NCBI RefSeq assembly: GCF_000147675.1
Contig: NZ_ADGQ01000035.1
Span: forward strand, 36,782 to 100,781
DNA length: 64,000 nucleotides
DNA from: Peptostreptococcus stomatis DSM 17678
GTDB lineage: Bacteria > Bacillota > Clostridia > Peptostreptococcales > Peptostreptococcaceae
Direction of reading: 5' to 3'
Numbering within the stretch: the stretch's first letter is position 1; every line of letters begins with the position of its first letter. Shown piece by piece: positions 33,434 to 41,303 of this stretch. The notes beneath the pieces are model-generated. The model made no database searches and was not told where the DNA came from. It worked only from the letters and a program-made list of their open reading frames with translations. The position numbers were made by a program, and so were the translations under genes.

Positions 33434-34486
33434 ATGAATAAAAAAGTATATAAGCTAATAAATGACCTTTACTTTGAGCATGACTTGAAGGAAGAGGACC
33501 TGGTATATATCTTGGACAATATGGACTCTGAAGACGTGGACTACCTTCTTGGCCTGGCCTACAACACCAGGAACAACCATTATGGTAAGGCCGTCTATCT
33601 CAGGGGTCTAATAGAGTTTAGCAATTATTGTAAAAGAGAGTGTAAATACTGTGGTATCAATACCTTCAACAGGGATGTCAAGAGGTATAGGATGACCAAA
33701 AAAGAGATAGTTGACACCTGTAAAGAGGGCTACAAGTTGGGTTTTAGGACCTTTGTACTCCAGGGTGGCGAAGATCCATACTTTACAGATAAGCGTATCT
33801 GTGATATTGTAAAAGCTGTAAAGAAACTATTTCCCGATGTAGCCATTACCCTATCTCTAGGTGAAAGGCCAATAGAGTCATACAGGGCTATGAAGTTTGC
33901 TGGTGCTGATAGGTTTTTGCTTAGGCATGAGACTTCCAACCCAGGCCTATATAGGTGGTTACACCCCTTTTCCAGCTTGGATTCCAGAATTGGATGTCTA
34001 TATAGCTTGAAGTATACGGGTTTCCAAACAGGGGCAGGTTTTATGGTTGGCCTACCTTGGTATACCAACAAGGACTATGCTCATGATTTGAGGTTTTTAA
34101 AGGACTTGGAGCCTGAAATGATAGGTATAGGTCCCTTTATACCACACTCAAGTACCAGTATGAAGGACTATAGTCCAGGGTCTTTAGACCAGACTGTTTT
34201 GATGTTGGCCCTTATAAGGCTCCTACTACCAAAGGTGCTCTTACCTGCTACAACTGCCCTTGCAAGCATAGGTCATATGGGTAGGAAGATGGGCTTGGAT
34301 GCTGGTGCAAATGTAATAATGCCAAATTTAACCCCAATAAAGTATAGGGGGGACTACAGCCTCTACAACAATAAAAAAAGTACAGGTAGTGAGTCTGCTG
34401 ATTCATTAAAAATGATAAAGCAGGAGCTAAGATCCTATGGATATAGGGCAGATATGTCTAAGGGAGATAGTAAAATGTGCGACTAG
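33434..34486 (+). CDS. hydE: [FeFe] hydrogenase H-cluster radical SAM maturase HydE
   Basis: Radical SAM enzyme that helps make the dithiolate/iron precursor of the H-cluster. The 4Fe-4S motif is CKRECKYCG (C-x3-C-x2-C, ~61-69), preceded by VYLRGLIEFSNY, which is characteristic of HydE. FVLQGGEDPYFTD and LSLGERPIESYRAMKFAGAD are further conserved blocks. Length 350 aa is standard. An ATG with a modest GAAAGAATGA site starts it at 33434. The C-terminal end is slightly extended with a polar tail. It lies in order TM1266-hydE-hydG-hydF. Confidence 0.93.
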   Translation: MNKKVYKLINDLYFEHDLKEEDLVYILDNMDSEDVDYLLGLAYNTRNNHYGKAVYLRGLIEFSNYCKRECKYCGINTFNRDVKRYRMTKKEIVDTCKEGYKLGFRTFVLQGGEDPYFTDKRICDIVKAVKKLFPDVAITLSLGERPIESYRAMKFAGADRFLLRHETSNPGLYRWLHPFSSLDSRIGCLYSLKYTGFQTGAGFMVGLPWYTNKDYAHDLRFLKDLEPEMIGIGPFIPHSSTSMKDYSPGSLDQTVLMLALIRLLLPKVLLPATTALASIGHMGRKMGLDAGANVIMPNLTPIKYRGDYSLYNNKKSTGSESADSLKMIKQELRSYGYRADMSKGDSKMCD

Positions 34487-34588
34487 TCGAGCTAGGGTTA
34501 TTGAAAAATTTAAGACCCTTCTTGGTAAGTCTGTTAAGTGTATTAAAAATCTGACAAAAAAGTGTTTCTAATTTGAAAGGTGGACAAA

Positions 34589-35992
34589 ATGAATAGGAAG
34601 AGATTTGACGAAAATGTAAGTATAGATAGAGACTATATTCTATCTTTAATTGATGGTGCAAAAAATACTACAAGACAAGACATCGACAGGATATTGGAGA
34701 AGGCTACACATAAGAAGGGGCTTGACCATGCTGAGATTGCAGCCCTGCTTGAAATCAAGGACCCTGACCAGGTTCAGAAGCTTTATGAAGTTTCAGGCAG
34801 GATCAAGAGGGATGTCTATGGGAATAGGATAGTATTGTTTGCACCTTTATATATTAGTGATTATTGTGTAAATAACTGTGTTTACTGTGGATATAAATGT
34901 AAGAATAAATTCAATAGGAAGCGCCTGACTATGGACGAAATCAGACGTGAGGTGGAAATCCTTGAGGAAATGGGCCACAAGAGGTTGGCCCTAGAAGCAG
35001 GTGAAGATCCCCTAAACTGCCCTATTGACTATGTTCTAGAGGCAATAAATACCATTTATGATACCTATGAAAAAAATGGGGTTATCAGGAGGATAAATGT
35101 AAATATAGCAGCCACTACTGTGGAAAACTACAGGGCCTTAAAGGATGCCCAGATAGGAACATATATCTTATTCCAGGAAACATATGACAAGCCAGTCTAT
35201 GAAAAGATGCATCCAAACTGCCTAAAGGGAGACTATAACTACCACTTAACAGCCTTTGACAGGGCTATGGAGGCAGGTATAGATGATGTTGGAGCAGGTG
35301 TCTTGTTTGGTCTAGCAGACCCTAAATTTGAAGTCCTAGGCCTTATGTTGCACAATGAACACCTGGAGAAAAAGTATGGGGTAGGCTTCCATACCATATC
35401 AGTACCAAGGCTACGTCCAGCAGAGGGGGTATCACTGGAAACTTTCCCACACCTCCTAGACGATGATATGTTTAAGAAGATTGTTGCCATAATCAGGTTG
35501 GCAGTGCCATATACAGGTATGATCCTATCAACTAGGGAAGATGAAGACATGAGGAAAGAACTTATAGAATACGGTATATCACAGATATCTGCAGGTTCAT
35601 GTGTGGGCGTTGGTGGTTACCATGAGTCCATGGTCGGAGAGAATATAGGCCAGTTTGAAATGGCAGACGACAGAAAGCCAATAGAGGTAATCGATGACTT
35701 GATAGACAACGGTTATATACCTAGTTACTGTACAGCCTGCTATAGGTCTGGACGTACGGGAGAGAAGTTTATGAATATAGCCAAGTCAGAAAAAATCCAC
35801 TATATGTGCAAGCCAAATGCCCTTACAACCCTAATGGAGTATGCAGTTGACTATGGTAATGAAGAATTCTTGGAAAAGGCTGAACAGTTTGTAAGAGACC
35901 AGGCAGATGAAATAGATAGAGAAGATATTAAGAAGTTTACCCTGGACAATATAGATAAGCTGAAGGCTGGAATCAGGGACTTATATATTTAG
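34589..35992 (+). CDS. hydG: [FeFe] hydrogenase H-cluster radical SAM maturase HydG
   Basis: Tyrosine lyase that yields the CO and cyanide ligands of the H-cluster. The radical SAM motif CVNNCVYCGYKCKN (C-x3-C-x2-C) is at ~93-106. The C-terminal CTACYRSGRTG with a third cysteine in HYMCKP gives exactly C-x2-C-x22-C, the dangler-iron cluster motif of HydG, which separates it from thiazole synthase ThiH. A GTG at 34580 is in frame but lies in the AAAGGTGG site; ATG 34589 is the start, giving 467 aa. hydF follows at once. Confidence 0.95.
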   Translation: MNRKRFDENVSIDRDYILSLIDGAKNTTRQDIDRILEKATHKKGLDHAEIAALLEIKDPDQVQKLYEVSGRIKRDVYGNRIVLFAPLYISDYCVNNCVYCGYKCKNKFNRKRLTMDEIRREVEILEEMGHKRLALEAGEDPLNCPIDYVLEAINTIYDTYEKNGVIRRINVNIAATTVENYRALKDAQIGTYILFQETYDKPVYEKMHPNCLKGDYNYHLTAFDRAMEAGIDDVGAGVLFGLADPKFEVLGLMLHNEHLEKKYGVGFHTISVPRLRPAEGVSLETFPHLLDDDMFKKIVAIIRLAVPYTGMILSTREDEDMRKELIEYGISQISAGSCVGVGGYHESMVGENIGQFEMADDRKPIEVIDDLIDNGYIPSYCTACYRSGRTGEKFMNIAKSEKIHYMCKPNALTTLMEYAVDYGNEEFLEKAEQFVRDQADEIDREDIKKFTLDNIDKLKAGIRDLYI

Positions 35993-36004
35993 GTGGAAGT
36001 AGGA

Positions 36005-37204
36005 ATGAATAATACGCCAATTGCAAATAGGAAGACCATAGTCCTGGTAGGTAATAGGAACAGTGGTAAGTCTAGCCTCTTTAACCTGATATTGGGCCAA
36101 GATATGTCAATAGTATCTGACTATGCAGGAACTACGACGGACCCAGTAGGAAGGAATATGGAACTTATAGGCTATGGTCCTGTAAGAATAATAGATACAG
36201 CAGGTCTAGATGACCTTGGTGACCTGGGTCAAATGAGGGTTAGAAAAACCCAGCTAGAAATAGGGGAGGCAGACCTGGTAGTCCATGTATTTAATGCTGG
36301 ATATGAGGGAAAACAAGACCTCTTAGATGCCAGGGACAGGTATGAAAAACTTAATAAAAAGGCCATATATATATTTAATAAGTGTGACGGTATAGAGGAT
36401 ATCCAGGCCTATAAAAATGCTGTCAGACCAGGGCAGGACTGCATATTTACCTCTGTCAAGTTGGGGGATGACCATGATTTGAAGGATATGGTCTGCAAGT
36501 TTATAGCAGAAAATATAAGTGGCCTGGAAGAAGACAGGGGCCTATTAGAAGGATTGGCCAGGCCAGGTGATACGGTGGTTTTGGTAGTTCCCATAGATTC
36601 AGAGGCACCCAAGGGCAGGCTTATCCTGCCCCAGGTCCAGATGGTCAGGGCCTGCCTGGATGAGGGTGTAATTAGCATAGTGGTCAAGGATACAGAACTA
36701 GAGGCTGCCCTGGATAAATTCCAGGATATAGACCTGGTAGTAACAGATTCAAAGATTTTTGATAGGGTGGCTGGTATTTTGGATAAGTCGGGTAAAGATA
36801 TTGATTTGACTAGTTTTTCCATAGTATTTGCCAGGCAAAAGGGAGACATAGACATCTTTTTAGAGGGGGCAGCCTACCTGGATAGGCTCAAGGATGGAGA
36901 TAGGGTCCTTATAGCCGAATCCTGCACCCATACAACATCACATGAGGATATAGGTACAATCCTAATACCAAACCTTATAAGAAAAAAGACAGGCAAGGAC
37001 CTGGACTTTGAATTTTCCCAGGGAAAATTGGATGAGACAGACCTATCCAGGTTTGACCTCATGATCCAGTGTGGTGGCTGTATGATGACTAGAAATAATA
37101 TGATGAATAGGATAGGATTAGCAGGTCAATCAGGCATACCAATTACCAACTACGGTGTGGTCTTGGCCTACCTAAAGGGGGTCTTTGATAGGGCGATCTA
37201 CTAG
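36005..37204 (+). CDS. hydF: [FeFe] hydrogenase maturation GTPase HydF
   Basis: Scaffold GTPase on which the diiron subcluster is assembled before delivery to HydA. The GTPase domain has GNRNSGKSSLFN (~17-28), the DTAG G3 motif in RIIDTAGLDDLGDLG and NKCD (G4). The C-terminal part holds the cluster ligands in ESCTHTTSHEDIGT (~301-314) and the CGGC motif in IQCGGCMMTRNNM. Length is 399 aa from ATG 36005; the in-frame GTG at 35993 coincides with the AGGTGG site. No hydrogenase structural gene occurs in the window, so its client lies elsewhere. Confidence 0.94.
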   Translation: MNNTPIANRKTIVLVGNRNSGKSSLFNLILGQDMSIVSDYAGTTTDPVGRNMELIGYGPVRIIDTAGLDDLGDLGQMRVRKTQLEIGEADLVVHVFNAGYEGKQDLLDARDRYEKLNKKAIYIFNKCDGIEDIQAYKNAVRPGQDCIFTSVKLGDDHDLKDMVCKFIAENISGLEEDRGLLEGLARPGDTVVLVVPIDSEAPKGRLILPQVQMVRACLDEGVISIVVKDTELEAALDKFQDIDLVVTDSKIFDRVAGILDKSGKDIDLTSFSIVFARQKGDIDIFLEGAAYLDRLKDGDRVLIAESCTHTTSHEDIGTILIPNLIRKKTGKDLDFEFSQGKLDETDLSRFDLMIQCGGCMMTRNNMMNRIGLAGQSGIPITNYGVVLAYLKGVFDRAIY

Positions 37205-37211
37205 CTTGGAT

Positions 37212-37247
37212 TTAGGTAAAGACATGCTTAGGTAAAGACATACTTAG
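37212..37247 (+). repeat. Tandem repeat, 16-base period, after hydF
   Basis: TTAGGTAAAGACAT plus two bases occurs at 37212-37227 and 37228-37243, with a partial third copy (TTAG) at 37244-37247. Confidence 0.85.
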
Positions 37248-37312
37248 CGGTATAATGCAAAGAAGTTTAGAAAAGTAAACTCTTGTCTGTAATAACAGAT
37301 TTAATTCTAAAA

Positions 37313-37351
37313 AATTAAGAATTGCAAAGTCTTAATTCACCATGATATACT
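37313..37351 (+). promoter_or_regulatory. Promoter of the DUF1097 gene with an operator-like inverted repeat
   Basis: Extended -10 TGA-TATACT (-10 at 37346-37351) with TTGCAA (37322-37327) 18 bases upstream. AATTAAGA (37313-37320) and TCTTAATT (37330-37337) form a perfect inverted repeat bracketing the -35, as expected for a repressor site. Confidence 0.55.
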
Positions 37352-37399
37352 ATTGTAGGATGATGTTTATTTAATAATATTAAGTATGGGAGGATTTTG

Positions 37400-37891
37400 A
37401 TGAGCGCTTTATTTGCTTTAGGTTTGGGAACAGGTATTTGTTGTGGTATATGGGGAGCCATATCTTCAATACAATCACTAGGCCTGGTTACTTGGATTGG
37501 TTTTGCTGGATGTACAGCATATTTTGCCTCTGGTAAGCACGGTCTAGAGGGTGTAAAGACGGCAATCTTGTCTACCCTATCAGGTATGGTATCTGCCCTT
37601 GTAGCCATGTATATATCGAGTTTAGTACCAAATGTAGTTGCTATATCCTTTATAATGACGGGTGTAATATCAGCTACTATGTGCTGGCAGTCTAAGGCCA
37701 AGGAATTATGGTTTATACCGGGAGCCTTTATGGGATGCTTTACAACATTTGGGGCAGCCTCAATGGGCATAAATGTTATGAGTGGAGACATAATACATGT
37801 AATATTGTCATTCTTGTGTGGTGGAGTTTTAGCCCTATCATGCGACAAGAGTGGCCAGTTCTTGCTAAAGAAGTTTGGTAAGGAAGAATAA
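37400..37891 (+). CDS. DUF1097 membrane protein
   Basis: A 163-aa inner-membrane protein with five hydrophobic segments (about residues 4-22, 26-44, 55-80, 85-102 and 115-145). Family motifs seen are WGAISSIQSLGLVTWIGFAG and IPGAFMGCFTTFGA. Function is unknown. TTG 37397 is in frame, but the ATG at 37400 follows GGGAGGA at the right distance. It is monocistronic with a promoter bearing an inverted repeat and a strong terminator, which suggests its expression is specifically controlled. Confidence 0.75.
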   Translation: MSALFALGLGTGICCGIWGAISSIQSLGLVTWIGFAGCTAYFASGKHGLEGVKTAILSTLSGMVSALVAMYISSLVPNVVAISFIMTGVISATMCWQSKAKELWFIPGAFMGCFTTFGAASMGINVMSGDIIHVILSFLCGGVLALSCDKSGQFLLKKFGKEE

Positions 37892-37920
37892 ACTTTAAAA
37901 AATATTAATTACAAATAAAA

Positions 37921-37971
37921 ATAGGTCGTAGATCCAAAAAGTAGAAAAATGGATATACGACCTATTTTTTT
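37921..37971 (+). terminator. Terminator after the DUF1097 gene
   Basis: ATAGGTCGTAGATCC (37921-37935) pairs with GGATATACGACCTAT (37951-37965) with one mismatch; seven T in all follow from 37965. Confidence 0.92.
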
Positions 37972-37991
37972 GCCTATTTTACATAGAAGCT

Positions 37992-38015
37992 TAAAAGTCT
38001 TAATCTAGACTTTTA
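37992..38015 (+). other. Perfect hairpin in the gap before the sigma factor
   Basis: TAAAAGTCT and AGACTTTTA form 9 pairs with a 6-base loop. It is not followed by a T tract. The 350-base gap 37892-38241 also holds the previous terminator, phased A tracts (38104-38157) and a weak promoter. Confidence 0.5.
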
Positions 38016-38103
38016 TAGGACAATACTTGCTTATTTATTTAAAAATAGTCATATAAACTATCTTCTAACTGACCCTAAAAAGCCTGTTTATTTGGATTTT
38101 TGA

Positions 38104-38179
38104 GAAAATCAGAAAAATTTTGAAAAATTTATAAATTTTTTTAAAAAATGGTTTAAATTTTTAGTGAATAGACTATAAT
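38104..38179 (+). promoter_or_regulatory. Phased A tracts and weak promoter before the sigma gene
   Basis: A tracts begin at 38104, 38113, 38123, 38133 and 38143, close to one helical turn apart, predicting curved DNA. They lead into TATAAT at 38174-38179 with only TTTAAA (38152-38157, spacing 16) as a -35. Confidence 0.5.
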
Positions 38180-38241
38180 AGAATGAGAAATGATTATCGT
38201 AATTGTTAAATTAAATATTATAGGCTAAGGAGGTTATTTTC

Positions 38242-39111
38242 ATGCTTGAATTAAAAGACGAAGGTAATTTTTTAGAATTAGTAGCTAATGGCGAATATAA
38301 GACCTTATACAATGGACAGGATATAGATTTAGAATCTCTCGATATAGAAGATTTTAAAGATAGGGTCTTGCTTATGAGATCTATAAATGGTGATAGGTCG
38401 GCTAGGAACAAGTTTATATTAAGTAAGATAGATTACATAAGGAAAATTGTTACATGTGATAATGAAATAAAGAGTTTTAAGGCTAGGGGCTTAGATGATG
38501 ATGACCTATTCCAAACAGGGGTAATGGGTGTCCTTTGTGCTATAGATAAATTTGATTTTAGACCAGGTGTCAAGGTAAAAACCTATATAAATAATAATGT
38601 TAAGTACAGCATAAAGAATACATATAGAAAGTATGGGTCCATAAGTGTATCCAGGGAGGCAAATTCCATTTACAAGATTTGCTCAAGCCAGATGGACCTA
38701 TTAGAAGATAAAATTGATTCAAGAAAAATACTCAAAATATCAAGGGAGACCAATATACCTCCCTCAAGGTTGGAATATGGAATTATGGCAGTAAAGAGTA
38801 GAAATTGCCAGTATAGGTATGACAATGATGGATGCCTGGACACCGACCTTGTATCTATGGAAAAATATTCTCGTAAAGTTCTTATGAACTACAATCAGGA
38901 AGCAAAACGCAAATTTAACTATTGGCTGGTAATGGAGGCCATATCCAGATTAGAAGGAAAAGAAAATTTGGTTATCAAGGAAATTTATATTAATGACAAG
39001 ACCCAAAAAGAAGTGGCTCGCCAACTAGGATGTTCGACAACATCTGTAGGAAATATCAAGAGGAGGGCCCTGGAAAAAATAAGGTATATGATGAGGGATA
39101 TAGAAGAATAA
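38242..39111 (+). CDS. Orphan sigma-70-family factor (group 3-like)
   Basis: RNA polymerase sigma factor of 289 aa. Region 2 is clear: DDLFQTGVMGVLCAIDKFDF (~92-111) is followed by KVKTYINNNVKYSIKNTYRK and the SISVSREA start of region 3, the arrangement seen in SigF/SigG/SigB-type factors and not in ECF sigmas. Region 3 around RETNIPPSRLEY is diverged. Region 4 is QKEVARQLGCSTTSVGNIKRR (split QKEVARQLGC, STTSVGNIKRR; ~252-272). The N-terminal ~50 residues are unusual. No anti-sigma or anti-anti-sigma gene is adjacent. Its regulon cannot be inferred; the next operon has an ordinary sigma-A promoter. The ATG at 38242 follows AAGGAGG. Confidence 0.85.
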   Translation: MLELKDEGNFLELVANGEYKTLYNGQDIDLESLDIEDFKDRVLLMRSINGDRSARNKFILSKIDYIRKIVTCDNEIKSFKARGLDDDDLFQTGVMGVLCAIDKFDFRPGVKVKTYINNNVKYSIKNTYRKYGSISVSREANSIYKICSSQMDLLEDKIDSRKILKISRETNIPPSRLEYGIMAVKSRNCQYRYDNDGCLDTDLVSMEKYSRKVLMNYNQEAKRKFNYWLVMEAISRLEGKENLVIKEIYINDKTQKEVARQLGCSTTSVGNIKRRALEKIRYMMRDIEE

Positions 39112-39140
39112 AGGTTTAGACCATTTATATCTTGGATTAT

Positions 39141-39178
39141 GAAGTGTGTAACTTGGAGGTTGAGAGTGCACACTTTTT
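39141..39178 (+). terminator. Terminator after the sigma gene
   Basis: AAGTGTG (39142-39148) pairs with CACACTT (39169-39175) across a 20-base loop, then more T to 39178. Confidence 0.6.
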
Positions 39179-39225
39179 GTATTTAAAAAGGGATCTCATG
39201 AGGTAAGAAAGTTGATGTCAAAAAA

Positions 39226-39243
39226 AGTTTTGATATTCAAAAT
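39226..39243 (+). promoter_or_regulatory. FabT-like operator 1, upstream of the acc-fab -35
   Basis: TTTTGA-TAT-TCAAAA (39228-39242) is a perfect palindrome and fits the FabT pattern TTTGA-N3-TCAAA described for lactic acid bacteria. It ends seven bases before the -35. A fabT-like gene lies in the same operon. Confidence 0.7.
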
Positions 39244-39249
39244 AAAAGC

Positions 39250-39278
39250 TTGACTTTTAAATTTCACTCTTCTATAAT
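39250..39278 (+). promoter_or_regulatory. Promoter of the acc-fab operon
   Basis: TTGACT (39250-39255), 17 bases, TATAAT (39273-39278). Confidence 0.88.
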
Positions 39279-39289
39279 TAGAAAAAGAT

Positions 39290-39306
39290 AGTTTGTATAT
39301 CAAAAT
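39290..39306 (+). promoter_or_regulatory. FabT-like operator 2, at the transcription start
   Basis: AGTTTGTATATCAAAAT resembles the FabT consensus (about 13 of 16 defined positions when read on the minus strand). It lies about 12 bases after the -10, its centre 63 bases (about six turns) from operator 1. Confidence 0.6.
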
Positions 39307-39330
39307 ATATATGAAAAGGGGAGTGTGATA

Positions 39331-39861
39331 ATGGATATAAATTTTATAAGAGATCTAGCAGGTGTAATGCAAGAATATAACTTAAATAGACTTGATTACA
39401 GTTGTGGTGATACTAAATTAGAACTAGAAATATATGGAGAAAATACTAGCAAGAAAAACAGGAATATATTAGATAATCAAAATACTATTGTTGATAGGCT
39501 TGATATTGGAAGTGATAAGGAAAATAACAAAAATTATGTAGCTAATAATATTGATGGACAAAATATTAATCAAGAAACTAGTGACAAGAATGACCTAGAA
39601 GAAGACTCAAGTATAGGGACTATCCAGTCAAATATGATTGGTACCTTCTATTCAAAGCCATCTCCTGATGACGAGGCCTTTGTCCAGCCTGGTAAGATGG
39701 TAAAGAAGGATGAGGTTGTATGTATTATTGAGTCAATGAAGTTGATGAATGAGATTAGGGCACCGTTTAAGTGTGAAATAGTAGAAGTTTTAGTTGAGGA
39801 TGGCCAGATTATAGAATTTGGTCAGGACTTGTTTAAGGTTAAAAACCTTGAGACTAAATAG
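39331..39861 (+). CDS. accB: Biotin carboxyl carrier protein of acetyl-CoA carboxylase
   Basis: Carries biotin between the carboxylase and transferase sites. The C-terminal lipoyl-like domain has IQSNMIGTFYSKPSPDD and the biotinylation motif IESMKLMNEIRAPF (~129-142). The N-terminal helix INFIRDLAGVMQEYNLNRLD is typical. The linker between them (~45-90) is Asn/Asp-rich, without the usual Pro/Ala. GTG 39325 is also open; ATG 39331 is better spaced from AAGGGGAG. It is 176 aa and the first gene of the acc-fab operon. Confidence 0.93.
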   Translation: MDINFIRDLAGVMQEYNLNRLDYSCGDTKLELEIYGENTSKKNRNILDNQNTIVDRLDIGSDKENNKNYVANNIDGQNINQETSDKNDLEEDSSIGTIQSNMIGTFYSKPSPDDEAFVQPGKMVKKDEVVCIIESMKLMNEIRAPFKCEIVEVLVEDGQIIEFGQDLFKVKNLETK

Positions 39862-39878
39862 GTTTTGGAGGTGAATAC

Positions 39879-41303
39879 ATGTCTAGACCTAAAGAAAGGG
39901 AATTAGATGTGGCTAGGTCTTTTAAACCGGCTAGAGAAGGGCTTAGACCTATCAAGAAAGTTTTAGTAGCCAACAGGGGTGAGATTGCAGTAAGGATAAT
40001 CAGGACCCTAAAGGACATGGGGATAAAGAGTGTGGCAATTTTTTCAAATGCAGACAAGAACTCTCTCCATGCAACCATAGCTGATGAGGCCATTTGTATA
40101 GGGCCTGCCAGCGTCAAGGACAGCTACTTAAATAAGATACAAATAATAAACGCAGCCCTTGTGACTGGGGCAGATGCTATCCATCCAGGTTTTGGCTTTC
40201 TATCAGAAAATCCCGGTTTTGCCAGGATGTGCGAGGTCTATAATATAAAGTTTATAGGTCCGACTAGCAGGGTTATGGCCATGATGGGTGACAAGGAAGT
40301 TTCCAAGAAAATGATGAAGGAGGCTGGAGTCCCAGTGGTTGAAGGATCCGATGGGGTTGTTGAAAACCTGGAAGAGGCCAAGGAGGTCCTTGAAAGACTA
40401 GGCCTACCTGTTATCATCAAGGCCAGGTCTGGCGGAGGTGGTAAGGGCATGAGGCTGGTAGAGGATATGGATGACCTTAAGAGGCAGTTTGATTCTGCGA
40501 GGAAGGAAGCCCAAAATGCCTTTGGTGACTCGGGAGTATATATAGAAAAGTTTATAAAGTCCCCACGCCATATAGAGGTCCAGCTGATGGCTGATGAGCA
40601 TGGAAATATAATACACCTGGGGGCAAGGGATTGTTCCTTGCAGATGAACCACCAAAAGGTTATAGAAGAGGCCCCACCAGAAGGGGTAGACCATGCTATA
40701 TTGAACCAGCTCTATGAGACATCTATAAGGGCTGCCAAGTCTGTTTCATATACCAGTGTAGGTACTATAGAGTACCTCTTGGACCAGGACGGGTCTTACT
40801 ACTTCATGGAAATGAATACCAGGATTCAGGTGGAACACCCGATTACCGAGATGATTACCGGCATAGATATAGTTAGGGACCAGGTCTTGATTGCCTGTGG
40901 AGAGAGGTTGGCCTACAAGCAAGAGGATATTCTTATTAGGGGGCATGCCATAGAATGTAGGATTAATGCCTACGATTCTGACAACAACTTCCTGCCTAGC
41001 GTGGGCAAGATTCAGGCCTTAAATATGCCGGGTGGATATGGGGTCAGGGTTGATAGTGCCATATACCAGGGCTATGAGGTCCTGCCTTTTTATGATTCCA
41101 TGTTGGCAAAGGTAATATCCTATGGTAAAAACAGGGCAGAAGCTATTAAGATAATGAATAGGGCCTTGGAGGAATTTGTAGTTGAGGGGGTCAAGACCAA
41201 TATAGGTTTTAACCTAAAATTGATAAATGACCCGGTATTTATAGAAAATAAATATGATACATCATATTTGGAGAGGAGTATAGATGATACTAGATCACTT
41301 TAA
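39879..41303 (+). CDS. accC: Biotin carboxylase subunit of acetyl-CoA carboxylase
   Basis: ATP-grasp enzyme that carboxylates biotin on AccB. Motifs: KKVLVANRGEIAVRIIRTL, HPGFGFLSENPGFARMCE, the glycine-rich ARSGGGGKGMRLVEDMDDL and FMEMNTRIQVEHPITEMITG. Compared with usual AccC (starting MIKKVLVANRGE) it has about 25 extra N-terminal residues; the GGAGGTG site before ATG 39879 and the lack of a good internal start show that the extension is probably real. Total length 474 aa. It overlaps accD by 20 bases. Confidence 0.95.
   Translation: MSRPKERELDVARSFKPAREGLRPIKKVLVANRGEIAVRIIRTLKDMGIKSVAIFSNADKNSLHATIADEAICIGPASVKDSYLNKIQIINAALVTGADAIHPGFGFLSENPGFARMCEVYNIKFIGPTSRVMAMMGDKEVSKKMMKEAGVPVVEGSDGVVENLEEAKEVLERLGLPVIIKARSGGGGKGMRLVEDMDDLKRQFDSARKEAQNAFGDSGVYIEKFIKSPRHIEVQLMADEHGNIIHLGARDCSLQMNHQKVIEEAPPEGVDHAILNQLYETSIRAAKSVSYTSVGTIEYLLDQDGSYYFMEMNTRIQVEHPITEMITGIDIVRDQVLIACGERLAYKQEDILIRGHAIECRINAYDSDNNFLPSVGKIQALNMPGGYGVRVDSAIYQGYEVLPFYDSMLAKVISYGKNRAEAIKIMNRALEEFVVEGVKTNIGFNLKLINDPVFIENKYDTSYLERSIDDTRSL

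Noticed and set aside
38174-38205. Fur box at the sigma-factor promoter (ATGATTATCG)
   Set aside because: The best 7-1-7 alignments give only about 9 of 14 matches, no better than expected in such A/T-rich DNA.
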